From the NCBI RefSeq assembly GCF_004153685.1, contig NZ_SDQD01000001.1, positions 1 through 64,000 on the forward strand: a stretch of 64,000 nucleotides of DNA, written 5' to 3'. The notes under the pieces are model-generated. The model did no database searches. It saw only the letters and a program-made list of their open reading frames with translations, and was not told the DNA's origin. Both the position numbers and the translations under genes were made by a program. This DNA is from Pollutimonas harenae. GTDB taxonomy: Bacteria > Pseudomonadota > Gammaproteobacteria > Burkholderiales > Burkholderiaceae_B. How positions within the stretch are numbered: the stretch's first letter is position 1; every line of letters starts with the position of its first letter. Of this stretch, positions 37,427 to 46,444 are shown in pieces.

Positions 37427-38203
37427 TCAGATACCTGCGTACCACTCATAGCCGCGATCTTCCCAGTAACCGCCTCGGCCACCCCACAAAGCGTCGAAGG
37501 CAGAGACGACTTCAATCCGCATCAGGTACTTCGCATGCTTGTAGCCCAGTTGTCGTTCAACCCTAAGGCGTAGTGGCGCGCCGTGCGCCACGGGAAGGTT
37601 TTCGCCGTTCATGGCATAGGCGAGGATGGTCTGAGGGTGATAAGCATCAAGCAGATCAATGCTCTCGTAATAGCGGCCGCTGCCATCAAAAGTTTTCTCC
37701 AGCTCGTCCGCACAATGGAATACAACATAGCGTGCGCCGGGCTTGAGGCGTGCGAGATCAAGAATTCGACCTAGAGCTACGCCTTGCCACTGCCCGATTG
37801 CGCTCCACCCTTCTACGCAATCATGGCGGGTGATCTGCGTGCGCGATGGCAGGCGCTTCAAATCGGAAAGCGACAGGCTGAGCGGCTGTTGCACAAGCCC
37901 GTCTACCTGTAGTCGCCAATTGGCGAAGCCGTGTTCAAGCAGGTGGGCATACTCCTCGGAATCCGGAGCTTGAGTACCATTGGCGCGAAACACCGGGGAG
38001 AGGTCGGCCACACTGTATTCCCGAGCCAGCGACTGGCGCTCGAGCAGCAATCGTTGGCTGCTCATCGTCAGCTTCTCAGTATTGCGTAACAACGCGCCAA
38101 ACTGGGTGCTTTGCGTCATGCGATCGCAGCCGGCAAGCATGGCCACACCGGCGCCAGCCATTAAGCCGGTCAACATCCGTCGACGTGAGAAATCTGGCTT
38201 CAT
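37427..38203 (-). CDS. Molybdopterin-dependent oxidoreductase, MsrP/sulfite-oxidase fold
   Basis: 258 aa. Tat-like signal (SRRRMLTGLMAGAG) followed by a lipobox-like LAGC. The Mo-ligating Cys is in RHDCVEGWSAIGQWQG, and GAPLRLRVERQLGYKHAKYL is typical of the oxidoreductase_molyb fold. AGGAGGTG precedes the start at 38203, which overlaps the cytochrome b stop (ATGA). Likely electron partner: that cytochrome. Substrate unknown. Confidence 0.9.
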   Translation of the reverse strand: MKPDFSRRRMLTGLMAGAGVAMLAGCDRMTQSTQFGALLRNTEKLTMSSQRLLLERQSLAREYSVADLSPVFRANGTQAPDSEEYAHLLEHGFANWRLQVDGLVQQPLSLSLSDLKRLPSRTQITRHDCVEGWSAIGQWQGVALGRILDLARLKPGARYVVFHCADELEKTFDGSGRYYESIDLLDAYHPQTILAYAMNGENLPVAHGAPLRLRVERQLGYKHAKYLMRIEVVSAFDALWGGRGGYWEDRGYEWYAGI

Positions 38204-39069
38204 GATGCACCTCCTGAGTGATCGATGGCGTAACGCCCGTTGATCATCGACCGAATGTTGTTCCAAAAACCTGATAAGACGACCATCAACACATGGACGA
38301 CAACGAACAGCACGAGCGAGGATGCGGTGATGAAGTGCAAGGTGCGCGCTGAAGGACGTCCGCCAAACAGGTCAGGCAAAAAGGGAAAGACAGCGTCAAG
38401 ACCCGGCGACATGGTCAGTCCCGTCAATACCATGGACGGAAGCAATACCAGCGCCACGAGCAGGTAGGTAATTTTCTGCAAGGCGTTGTACCGCCGCGCC
38501 TCATTACCCTTGGCAAAACGAAGACGAGCATGGTCGACCAACTCTTGCCACAGATGTCGCAGTTTCAGTTGGTCCCGATTCGGCAACAAATCACGACGAA
38601 TGTGACCACGCCAAAATCCGTATGCCAGGTAGACCAAACCATTAATGACAAGCAACCAGGCAAAAAGAAAATGCCAGTTTCTTCCAGCGCCGAGGTCATG
38701 GTAAGAAGGGATCGTGAGCCAGGTCGGAAATGCTCGGGCTATGATCGCATCGCCTTCGCGAGAGGCCCCCATAACACCGGTTGTCTCGATGCGCAGCGCA
38801 CCGACTCGCAAGAAACCATGCAACCCATCTTCGTGTTTCTGGGATTCAATAGCGATGAAGGCCTGGTCTGCATCAGCCCCATATGCCCCCCAATATAGCC
38901 GGGGGTGCGCATTGAGGATCTGCAGACCGCTCAGCAGCAGAATGGAAAGACAAAACACATTTATCCAATGTGTCATTCTCACAACCGCCGAATGCCGTCG
39001 GATGAACTGACGTCGATTTAAGCCACCAGTTGGTGCTCTGGGCCTGCGCTTCGATTCAAAGGTTTTCAT
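38200..39069 (-). CDS. Cytochrome b561/Ni-Fe-hydrogenase-type membrane subunit
   Basis: 289 aa with four or five membrane segments. Haem-ligand His candidates: RMTHWINVF, NWHFLFAW, TLHFITASS and FVVVHVLMV. It should carry electrons between the quinone pool and the molybdoenzyme encoded immediately downstream with a 4-bp overlap. Confidence 0.88.
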   Translation of the reverse strand: MKTFESKRRPRAPTGGLNRRQFIRRHSAVVRMTHWINVFCLSILLLSGLQILNAHPRLYWGAYGADADQAFIAIESQKHEDGLHGFLRVGALRIETTGVMGASREGDAIIARAFPTWLTIPSYHDLGAGRNWHFLFAWLLVINGLVYLAYGFWRGHIRRDLLPNRDQLKLRHLWQELVDHARLRFAKGNEARRYNALQKITYLLVALVLLPSMVLTGLTMSPGLDAVFPFLPDLFGGRPSARTLHFITASSLVLFVVVHVLMVVLSGFWNNIRSMINGRYAIDHSGGAS

Positions 39070-39120
39070 GAAGTGCTCTCGCGCCGACTGACCAATATGC
39101 CAGCCGGCGATTGTGGTTGA

Positions 39121-39756
39121 TTACATTGGCGGGACAACACCGTCTTTGCCGACGATCACATACCCGGCAGACAGAGTGCCCTTTGCGTCTTTCTCTGTGG
39201 GAATGAACACCGCCACGCCGGGCTTTACATCGTCGACGGTGGCCGGCGCGAGCGTGACGACTGGCGTGCCGGTGGGGATGGAGATTTTTTTCTCTTTACC
39301 ATGATAGTTAACCGTCACAACGCTGCCATCTACGGACTTGACTGCATCCCCGACGGTTGCGTTGGTCATCGTACTGTTGGGTTTCAAGTCCCAACCGTAA
39401 CTGCCTTCGCCGGTTCCCTTCATGGCTGGTGGGAAAATCAGCACTTCCAGCGCGCCGTCGCCGCCTTCCGATTTAGGCAACGATGCAATGCCCACAAAAT
39501 CCCCCGGCTTGATATCGCTTATGCTGGCTTTCTTTACTGCCGACACCATCCAGCCGTCTGCGAGCTTTACGGTTACCGGCTGACCATCGCGTGACTTCAC
39601 CTGGAGTTGGTCGCCCGCCAACGAGACGACTGTGCCCCGCACGCGAATGCCTTGTTCCGCCGCACTAGCAGCAGTGGCGGCAGCTAATCCGCCGACGGCA
39701 AACATGACGCCAGCCAGCCCGCTGGTAAGAAGCTTGTGAAATCTTGAAATATGCAT
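39121..39756 (-). CDS. Secreted DUF5666-like protein
   Basis: 211 aa, signal peptide ending ASA-AEQ. Two OB/barrel-like segments: VRGTVVSLAGDQLQVKSRDG and VKSVDGSVVTVNYHGKEKKI. Similar proteins accompany cytochrome b/molybdoenzyme pairs. It starts the three-gene run with the cytochrome (52 bp apart). Function unknown. Confidence 0.72.
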   Translation of the reverse strand: MHISRFHKLLTSGLAGVMFAVGGLAAATAASAAEQGIRVRGTVVSLAGDQLQVKSRDGQPVTVKLADGWMVSAVKKASISDIKPGDFVGIASLPKSEGGDGALEVLIFPPAMKGTGEGSYGWDLKPNSTMTNATVGDAVKSVDGSVVTVNYHGKEKKISIPTGTPVVTLAPATVDDVKPGVAVFIPTEKDAKGTLSAGYVIVGKDGVVPPM

Positions 39757-39971
39757 GTTGAAACTCCTGGGCGATAGAGCATCGCCTTATCAATACCCGG
39801 CGCACGAGTAAGTAATACCGCCGAAAGCTGCACCGAGAAAACTTTCGAAAGTGGTAGATCGATTGGAACGATCAGGTAGGGGTAGAAAGCTTAATAAGCT
39901 CTTAAAAAACAGAAGCAAAAAAGAATTCAAAAAATGAGGGCTTCTTTCCCTATGAGAGGCCTTATGCCTCA

Positions 39972-40382
39972 TTAAGGCATGGGTCGCAAGATTGAAACGT
40001 CAGGTGATCCGTTCAAAAGTGGCTTCAGAAAATTCATGAAACTTTGCGATTCCGGCAGCTTCTCGAAGGCTTTGAACGCATCCTCATTTCTGAAACTTTC
40101 AAATGCCACGAAGACATGTTGATCAGGGGTGGCAAGGACTCGAAAGTCCACGACCTCGGAACGTTGGCGACTCGCTGTAACGCGATCCTTGATGATCCGA
40201 AGGAAGTCAGAACGGCTTTCCGGTCGAATCGAAAGCTTGACGAGCAGGCCGTAGCCGGCCGCATCAAGAGCCTCGGAGAAATTCTCCGCCGATTGGGCGC
40301 GAGCGGCGGACGAAAGGCACAAGGCCGCAACGACGGCAAGGGACAGAGCGTGGGAGAGTGTTTTCTTCATTTGTTTATCCAT
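39972..40382 (-). CDS. Secreted ABM-domain (antibiotic biosynthesis monooxygenase) protein
   Basis: 136 aa from 40382 or 132 aa from MKKTLSHAL (40370), with a signal peptide ending ARA-QSA. The ABM core is visible as GLLVKLSIRPESRSDFLRII and HVFVAFESFRNEDAFKAFEK. Export of an ABM protein is unusual but occurs. The frame upstream to 40550 lies in the HbpS-like gene. T-rich sequence with short stems follows the stop (39900-39970), a possible terminator. Confidence 0.78.
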   Translation of the reverse strand: MDKQMKKTLSHALSLAVVAALCLSSAARAQSAENFSEALDAAGYGLLVKLSIRPESRSDFLRIIKDRVTASRQRSEVVDFRVLATPDQHVFVAFESFRNEDAFKAFEKLPESQSFMNFLKPLLNGSPDVSILRPMP

Positions 40383-40428
40383 GTAGATAAGGCAGTCTTT
40401 TAAAAGACTGCTCTTCATATAATTTGCC

Positions 40429-40848
40429 TTATTGCAGAAAGCCGGCGTTACGTAGAGCCTCTTCGGCAGCCTCGTGGTCTTGGGCAGAGGTTCCGCCAGA
40501 GATACCGATGCCGCCCAGGAGGCGCCCTTCATGAGTGATGGGCACGCCACCGCCCACTGGCGTCATGCGTGGATGATGTGCCAGCCCAGCCACGCTAGGG
40601 TCTGCCATGTACTGGTTCCATTGATGCGTGGTCATGCCAAACGAGGCAGCCGTCCAGGCCTTGTCGGAAGCAACTCCGACGGTTAGGAAAGGGGCTGTAT
40701 CTGCGCGCTCAAAAGCACGCAGATGACCTCCTGCATCGGTGATGGCGATGGTCGCAGCGAATCCACGCGCGGTACAAGCGCGGCGCGCCTCTGCCAGCAA
40801 TGCTTGTGCGGCCTCCAGACTGATCGTTGCCGTATTGATAATTTGCAT
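40429..40848 (-). CDS. GlcG/HbpS-family haem-degrading-type protein
   Basis: 139 aa. DUF336 signatures: ITDAGGHLRAFERAD, KAWTAASFGM, GGGVPITHEGRLLGGIGISGG. Family members include HbpS and GlcG. GGAGAAGAAG precedes the ATG. Between an ABM protein and an oxidoreductase, all on the minus strand. Confidence 0.87.
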   Translation of the reverse strand: MQIINTATISLEAAQALLAEARRACTARGFAATIAITDAGGHLRAFERADTAPFLTVGVASDKAWTAASFGMTTHQWNQYMADPSVAGLAHHPRMTPVGGGVPITHEGRLLGGIGISGGTSAQDHEAAEEALRNAGFLQ

Positions 40849-40866
40849 GCTTCTTCTCCGTAAGGT

Positions 40867-41880
40867 TCAGGGGTTGGCGATTACGACTTTGCCGATCATG
40901 CTGCCGGCTTCGACCAGCGCATGTGCCTGGATCAGACCCGCGGCGTTGATGCCGTCGATGCGCTGGGTAAGGGTGTGTTTGATATCCCCCCGATCGACCA
41001 GTTCAGCCACCCGGCGCAGCAAGGCATGTTGGCGGGTGATGGTATCGGTTGCGAACATGGCTCGGGTGAACATCAGTTCCCAGTGGATCGAAATTGACTT
41101 CCCCTTGAATGGTCCGATATCCAGATCCACCGGATCGTCGATGAGCGCGAACTGACCTTCGGGACGCAGTACGGCGGCGATCTGTGGGACATAGGCGGCG
41201 CTTTGGTTCAGACTGGCTACGTGGGTGACGTGCTGGATGCCAAGCTCGGCCAACTGCGGCGCCCACGGCTGACGGTGGTTGATCACATGATGCGCGCCAT
41301 GCTCCAGCACCCAGTCGCGGGTTTCTGCCCGCGAAGCCGTGCCGATGACCGTCATGCCTGTTAGCGTGCGCGCCAATTGCGTCAGAATGGAGCCGACTCC
41401 GCCTGCCGCGCCGATGACCAGCAGCACGTTGTGGTCGGCGGGGTCTGCCGCCTGGACACGCAGACGATCGAACAACAGCTCCCAGGCGGTGATCGCCGTC
41501 AGCGGCAGCGATGCCGCTTCCGCGAAATCCAACGAGGTCGGCATCGGTCCGACGATGCGCTCGTCCACGGCATGCAGTTCGCTGTTGCTGCCCGGTCGCG
41601 TGATGTCACCGGCGTACCACACGCGATCACCTCGCTTGAAGCGTGTGGCCAACGGCCCTGTGGCACGCACGATGCCCGCGGCGTCCCAGCCGAGGATGCG
41701 GGCGCCATCCGCTGGAATATCGCCACCGAGCCGAACCTTGGTGTCCACCGGATTGACTGATACCGCTTTGACTTCGACCAGCAGGTCGTGGTCACGCAGT
41801 TCCGGCGTCGACACCTCGATGTCCCGCAAGGCCTGCGGGTTGCTGATGGGGTGGTTTTGATAGAAGCCTATGGCCTTCAT
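40867..41880 (-). CDS. MDR-type zinc-binding/quinone oxidoreductase
   Basis: 337 aa medium-chain dehydrogenase: GroES-like N-terminal domain (VNPVDTKVR, GWDAAGIV), Rossmann motif GAAGGVGSILTQLA near 155. It lacks the structural zinc cysteines, so quinone-reductase-like activity is likely. CAGGAG before the start. Divergent from a LysR gene that probably controls it. Confidence 0.88.
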   Translation of the reverse strand: MKAIGFYQNHPISNPQALRDIEVSTPELRDHDLLVEVKAVSVNPVDTKVRLGGDIPADGARILGWDAAGIVRATGPLATRFKRGDRVWYAGDITRPGSNSELHAVDERIVGPMPTSLDFAEAASLPLTAITAWELLFDRLRVQAADPADHNVLLVIGAAGGVGSILTQLARTLTGMTVIGTASRAETRDWVLEHGAHHVINHRQPWAPQLAELGIQHVTHVASLNQSAAYVPQIAAVLRPEGQFALIDDPVDLDIGPFKGKSISIHWELMFTRAMFATDTITRQHALLRRVAELVDRGDIKHTLTQRIDGINAAGLIQAHALVEAGSMIGKVVIANP

Positions 41881-41984
41881 GAAAAAACTCCTGTGAATAT
41901 TGGAAGAAAATGGAAGAACTTCATGCTAATCTTCTTCAATTTGCAGATAAACCATCTGAAAACCAAAACACTTTCTTTGATTCA

Positions 41985-42917
41985 ATGAAAATCATTCGAC
42001 TCGATGACGTTCAGATATTTGTGCTCACTGCAGACGCCGGCAGTTTCTCGGAAGCGGCACGTCAGCTGAACATCGCACCCGGACTGGCGAGCGCTTCTGT
42101 GCAAAGGCTCGAGAAGGCCCTTGATACCCGGTTGTTCACGCGCTCCACACGCAGCATGCAACTGTCGGAAGCCGGCGAGCGCTATCTGCCGCATGCACGG
42201 GTCATGGTGGGCGCGCGGGACCAAGGCGAGCAGGCCTTGGCTGACGGCCGATCGGCACTAACCGGGGCGTTAAGGTTGTCGATGCCCTCCGACTTCGGGC
42301 GCAACCTGCTGCTGCCATGGCTGGACGACTTCCAGCACCAGCACCCCGGTCTGTCGCTGCACCTGAAAATGAGCGACCGCTCCGCCGACCTCATCCGCCA
42401 GCCGCTGGATGCTGTCGTGCGCTACGGCACGCTGCCCGATTCATCGCTTCTGGCCCTGACTCTGGCCGGCGATAACCGGCGTGCGTTGTGCGCCGCTCCG
42501 GCATACATCAAGCGGCACGGAGCACCGGCCAAGCCCGACGACCTGCGGCGGCACAACTGCCTTCGGTACGTATGGAGCGAACAGGTCCATGAGCGCTGGC
42601 GCTTTACCTTGCCCGGCGGCGAACGCACTGTAGCGGTAACGGGTAACCGCGTCAGCGACGATGCCGATGCGGTGCGCCGCTGGGCTATCGCCGGGGAAGG
42701 CCTGGTCTACAAATCGCGGCTGGATCTCATCGACGATCTGAAGGCGGGGCGGCTGGTGGAGTTGTTTCCACCAGCGCATTGCGAGCCCGCGCCGTTGCAT
42801 CTGATCTGTGCCCACCGCTCGCAGCTGACGACGGCAATCAACCAACTGCACGATTTCCTGCGGGAACGTTGCACCACCTTGTTGGCCAGCCATCCGCCAC
42901 GAGATGACATTGGCTAA
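41985..42917 (+). CDS. LysR-family transcriptional regulator
   Basis: 310 aa from MKIIRLDDVQIFVLTADAGS. HTH at about 5-60 (GSFSEAARQLNIAPGLASASVQRLEKAL), then an effector domain. The frame is open from 41910 but the shorter start fits the family. In the intergenic region, AGAA-rich and TTCT-rich half-sites (ATTGGAAGAA at 41899 and TTCTTCAAT at 41932) could form its binding site. No gene is seen in 42918-43039. Confidence 0.88.
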   Translation: MKIIRLDDVQIFVLTADAGSFSEAARQLNIAPGLASASVQRLEKALDTRLFTRSTRSMQLSEAGERYLPHARVMVGARDQGEQALADGRSALTGALRLSMPSDFGRNLLLPWLDDFQHQHPGLSLHLKMSDRSADLIRQPLDAVVRYGTLPDSSLLALTLAGDNRRALCAAPAYIKRHGAPAKPDDLRRHNCLRYVWSEQVHERWRFTLPGGERTVAVTGNRVSDDADAVRRWAIAGEGLVYKSRLDLIDDLKAGRLVELFPPAHCEPAPLHLICAHRSQLTTAINQLHDFLRERCTTLLASHPPRDDIG

Positions 42918-43039
42918 ATTTACCAAGCTGCACGGTTAGCACCCGAAGCAGATCACCGACTGGAAGCCCACTGCCAGAGCAGATGACAGCCGTGTTCGGC
43001 GCAGATACAAGCTATCGAAGGTTTACAGCCCGAGCAACG

Positions 43040-43747
43040 TCATTTCGTCGCTTCGGCCAATAACAACGCCGCCAAATCTGCCGGCCGATCCAGCATGATG
43101 GAGTGCCCACACGGGATTTCATGGACGGTCCACCGAGAATCGGATTTCAAACGGGCGTGTGTTTTTACAAACCAATCCCCACCATTCCTTGTGGCGAACA
43201 CGTAAGTGCGATTGGCAACCGGCGTTGAATCCACTCCTGCTTTCACACCTTGCACGAAGGTGGCCAGCGGCTGTGACACCGACATGGTGTCAACCCTGAC
43301 CACATCTGCTTCATTCACGTTAAATATCGCGGCCGGAATCGGCGGAATCATTCCACCGTTCTGATTTGCCTGCGCGACGAAAGCCAGCGCGGTTTCGTCA
43401 CCTGTGATATCGACCAGGGACTGTCCATCTGCCGGCGCATAAGCATCAAGATAGAAGAGCGTCCGGATGCGCTCTCCAATCTCATGCGCAACGCCAGTGA
43501 TGACCAGTCCACCGTACGAATGACCACATAATATTGCGTCGGTAAGGTCCTCGTACTTGAATACGTTCACAATGTCTTGGATATGCGTGTCCAGGTTGAT
43601 CGCCCGATCAGCCAGGTGAGCCCGCTCTCCGAGACCAGTCAGCGTGGGTGTGTAGACATCGTGTCCGGCTTCGCGAAGCTTGCGGGCGACCCTTGCGTAA
43701 ACCCAGCCGCCTTGGAAAGCGCCGTGCACTAGAACGAATTTCGCCAT
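43040..43747 (-). CDS. Plant-esterase-like alpha/beta hydrolase
   Basis: 235 aa from MAKFVLVHGAF (AAAGGAAATC upstream). Catalytic Ser in LCGHSYGGLV, final His in IPCGHSIMLDRP; fold resembles salicylate/methyl esterases and hydroxynitrile lyases. Third gene of a TetR-EamA-hydrolase set. Confidence 0.88.
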   Translation of the reverse strand: MAKFVLVHGAFQGGWVYARVARKLREAGHDVYTPTLTGLGERAHLADRAINLDTHIQDIVNVFKYEDLTDAILCGHSYGGLVITGVAHEIGERIRTLFYLDAYAPADGQSLVDITGDETALAFVAQANQNGGMIPPIPAAIFNVNEADVVRVDTMSVSQPLATFVQGVKAGVDSTPVANRTYVFATRNGGDWFVKTHARLKSDSRWTVHEIPCGHSIMLDRPADLAALLLAEATK

Positions 43748-43800
43748 GAATGATTTCCTTTGATTGGCATTGAACATACGGTGGTGCCATCTGGCCTTGC

Positions 43801-44679
43801 TCACCGCGTCTTGTCTTTTATGGGCTGTCGAATGAATAACGGCCACTGACTGAGCGCGACACCTGAAACACAAATAACTGCGCCCAGCATCAGCAACGGG
43901 GTTATCGGCTCGTGTCTAAAGGCGACACCAGCACCAATAGCGAAGAAAGATTGAAGCAAGGCATAGGGAGCGACACGAGCCATTGAGAGCCGGGCAATCA
44001 ACCAGAACCATGTGATGAATGCAACGATGCCGCCCAACATGACGGTGAAGGTAAAGGCCAGCCATTCTGAACTTGATGCACTTTGCAAAGCGTGCATCTG
44101 GCCGCTTTCGACGATCAGCGAAAGTCCAAGAAGCTGGAACGCCGTGAAGAATGACATCCAGGCAAAGAGTCTCACTGGGTCGAATGGACCGAGTTTCTTA
44201 GCAAGCACATTTCCAATGGCCAATCCAATCGCAGAGACAAGCACAAAGAGCATGGGGACAGCCGGCACTTTCAAGCCGGGATCGACAACGGCAAATGCGA
44301 CACCACACAGCGCAACGCCAACGCCGAGCATCACGCGAGCAGAAGGTTTCTCGCCTAGCATGGGCCAGGCAAGCATCAGTGTGAATGGGGTCCAAAGTTG
44401 GTTGGCAATCCCGGCAATACCCGCTGGAGCCTGGGTCAATCCGATGAAGGCACCAGCGAAGTTCACGCCTCCCATAAAAAGAGAGATCAAGAAAATCGGC
44501 CGAATCTCCGACCTTTGAATGCGCCCAACAAAAGGAATGAGAATCGCCGCGATCACTGCGAATCGCAGTCCGGCGAAGAATAGCGGCGGTAGCACCGTGA
44601 GTCCGGCTTTGATGACGACATATTGGAGGCCCCACAGTAACGGTACAAGCATCGCTGCCGCGATATGAATAGCGTTCAT
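43801..44679 (-). CDS. EamA/DMT-family exporter
   Basis: 292 aa with about ten membrane segments in two EamA repeats (first LLWGLQYVVIKAGL, second MLFVLVSAIGLAIGNVL). Likely efflux of a metabolite or amino-acid-like compound. A TetR-type operator at 44682-44698 lies 3 bp before its start codon. Confidence 0.88.
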   Translation of the reverse strand: MNAIHIAAAMLVPLLWGLQYVVIKAGLTVLPPLFFAGLRFAVIAAILIPFVGRIQRSEIRPIFLISLFMGGVNFAGAFIGLTQAPAGIAGIANQLWTPFTLMLAWPMLGEKPSARVMLGVGVALCGVAFAVVDPGLKVPAVPMLFVLVSAIGLAIGNVLAKKLGPFDPVRLFAWMSFFTAFQLLGLSLIVESGQMHALQSASSSEWLAFTFTVMLGGIVAFITWFWLIARLSMARVAPYALLQSFFAIGAGVAFRHEPITPLLMLGAVICVSGVALSQWPLFIRQPIKDKTR

Positions 44680-44681
44680 TT

Positions 44682-44698
44682 ATAAACTGATCAGTCTA
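44682..44698. promoter_or_regulatory. TetR operator, EamA promoter
   Basis: ATAAACTGATCAGTCTA; 15 of 17 bases match 45368-45384. It contains the palindrome ACTGATCAGT. Confidence 0.6.
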
Positions 44699-44740
44699 AA
44701 ATTAGTCAAAATAAATGCCTCGTACCTTCATCTTCAATGA

Positions 44741-45358
44741 TCAGGCTACGAGGCCAGTAATAAGTGCTTGTACGGCAGCCCTTGCTCTCTGGGGCTTAAC
44801 CTCGACCTTGCGAACAACACGTAAGCCCTCGAGGAAACAAACCAGCATGTGCGCTGTCGCGGCCGGGTTGACACCCTTGGCCAAACTGCCCTCTTCTTGG
44901 GCACGCGTCAAGGCCTTTTTCAAACGGGACTCCATCGCGCCAAAAAAATGGGCAATCCGCTGCGAAGTTTCCGGATCCCAAGCCGCAAGCTCCATCGCGG
45001 TAGCGACCACCAAGCAGCCGCGCTGACCAGCAGCCCCGTCGGTACGCGCGACATAGCCGTCCATACACGTCTTGAGTCCTTGAAGAGCATTCCGGCCAGA
45101 AGCAAGCTCTTCGTCCAGGCGCTCGAGCGCCTGGCTGATGTAGCGATCGAGGGCCAGAAGGAAGAGCCCGTGCTTGTCACCGAAGGCTGCGTACAGGCTT
45201 CCGCGGGAAAGCTTCGTCGCCCCCATGAGATCCGGCAAAGATGTGCCTTGATAGCCTTTCGTCCAGAAGATCTGCATTGCTCGTTCGATAGCCTGGTCAG
45301 GATTGAACTCGCGTGGGCGCCCTCTCTGTCGGTCAGATATCGTGTTTGTGTTGAGCAT
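44741..45358 (-). CDS. TetR/AcrR-family repressor
   Basis: 205 aa from MLNTNTISDRQ at 45358; a TTG at 45376 would lie inside the operator. HTH: GYQGTSLPDLMGATKLSRGSLYAAFGDKHGLF. C-terminal domain of the TetR_C_16/YezE type. Paired operators precede this gene and the EamA gene, so it probably represses both. Confidence 0.88.
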   Translation of the reverse strand: MLNTNTISDRQRGRPREFNPDQAIERAMQIFWTKGYQGTSLPDLMGATKLSRGSLYAAFGDKHGLFLLALDRYISQALERLDEELASGRNALQGLKTCMDGYVARTDGAAGQRGCLVVATAMELAAWDPETSQRIAHFFGAMESRLKKALTRAQEEGSLAKGVNPAATAHMLVCFLEGLRVVRKVEVKPQRARAAVQALITGLVA

Positions 45359-45367
45359 CAACAAATA

Positions 45368-45384
45368 ATAAACCAATCAGTCTA
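45368..45384. promoter_or_regulatory. TetR operator, tetR promoter
   Basis: ATAAACCAATCAGTCTA, 10 bp before the TetR start codon; counterpart of 44682-44698. Confidence 0.6.
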
Positions 45385-45518
45385 TAAATGTAAAGCAAAA
45401 GTGGCGAGGAATTCACGCAAAAAATGGCTAGCTAGTCGCTCAAGCTGACTGCACACGATGCCACAGCCTGATTCCAGCAATAGACGACTGACCACATTGG
45501 GTCGAGTTCGGCCCTCAG

Positions 45519-45690
45519 GCATTGACGGTGACGCCCGTTCCGGCAACGAGCTCTGCCAGCCCGGATTCGCTGCTGACGAACACCACACGTCCCCAGCCGC
45601 GTGCCATCCCTTCAGCGATTGCACGGCCAATGCCCGCGGTGGAACCTGTCACAATCGCCTTGCGTTCCTTGAGTCGATATGCATAAGATT
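45519..45690 (-). pseudogene. Internally deleted SDR remnant
   Basis: One short frame joins three separate parts of an SDR: the cofactor site LKERKAIVTGSTAGIGRAIA, then GWGRVVFVSSESG (active-site Ser region), then LAELVAGTGVTVNA. The intervening 100+ residues, the YxxxK region and the start codon are missing. Product cannot be functional. Confidence 0.7.
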
Positions 45691-45725
45691 GCTCTCCGTT
45701 CGATGAATAGCCAGTTTGCGCCGGC

Positions 45726-46240
45726 TCAGTAAGACTTGACGAGGTCCTGGAAGACCAGCGGAGCCCAAGTCTGTCCACGCGCCTGGACGAGCGCGCCACC
45801 TTCGGCGAGCTTGCCCAGCGGTACCGGAGCGAACCCGAGGCGTTCGGCTAGCGCGGCAACTGGCGGCACCGAGTTGTCATCGTCGCTGGCCAGAAAGACG
45901 ACGCGACGCCCGCCCTCAACCTGTGGATCGGCGGCCAATAGACCGGCGGGCAGATGATTGAAGCCCTTCACGAACTTGGCACCATTGAACGCCTTGGCGA
46001 TGACAGTGGAGGATGGCAGGCCGCCCAGTTCTTCGACTGCCACGCCATAGGCATTGGTCACGTCAATAATCGTCTTCCCCTGCCAGTTCGGCAGCGCCTT
46101 CGCGACATCTGGGTGCGACTCGTAACGGACAGCCAAAAAGACAATGTCCGCCTTGACGACTTCCGCCAATGTTCTGGGAATGATTTCGGGCCCTATCGCG
46201 GCAGCATCGGCTGCAAAGCTTTCCGGGTCGCGAGTGGTTA
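45726..46240 (-). pseudogene. F420-type NADP oxidoreductase lacking its nucleotide-binding N-terminus
   Basis: Readable frame of about 170 aa (LTTRDPESFAADAAAIG, ADIVFLAVRYESHPDVAKAL, AFNGAKFVKGFNHLPAG) typical of NADPH-dependent F420 reductase-like proteins. The first 30 residues with GxGxxG are absent. In their place lies the start of an SDR gene in another frame (46239-46309), so it is a deletion chimera. An internal TTG start at 46169 would give a 147-aa protein without cofactor site. Confidence 0.7.
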
Positions 46241-46309
46241 GAGTTGCGCGAGGCCAATGCCGGTAGCACCACCGGTGATCACGGCGGTCTTTCCATTTAG
46301 TCTGTTCAT
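46239..46309 (-). pseudogene. SDR N-terminal fragment
   Basis: Frame MNRLNGKTAVITGGATGIGL, then AQL and TAA. The SDR start and TGGATGIG cofactor loop are followed directly by the F420-reductase remnant. It would be the first target of the divergent HxlR regulator. Confidence 0.65.
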
Positions 46310-46378
46310 GTCATGCATCCTTCGTTGGAGTTGTACGGAAAATTGTTCGGTAAGGCCTAGAAACATGCTAGACTTATT

Positions 46379-46427
46379 ACTTGCAAAACACAAGTAATAT
46401 TCACAATTTAACTTGCCCAATACAAGC
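46379..46427. promoter_or_regulatory. HxlR double operator, locus 1
   Basis: ACTTGCAAAACACAAGT (46379-46395) and ACTTGCCCAATACAAGC (46411-46427) are two ACTTG-N7-CAAG(T/C) palindromes with starts 32 bp apart, between the SDR fragment and hxlR. The same arrangement occurs at 48835-48883. Confidence 0.7.
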
Positions 46428-46444
46428 AATGTTAAAATTTAGCT

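Noticed and set aside
39890-39970. Rho-independent terminator after the ABM gene
   Set aside because: Short stems and a T-run are present but the stem is only 4-5 bp, too weak to list as a feature.
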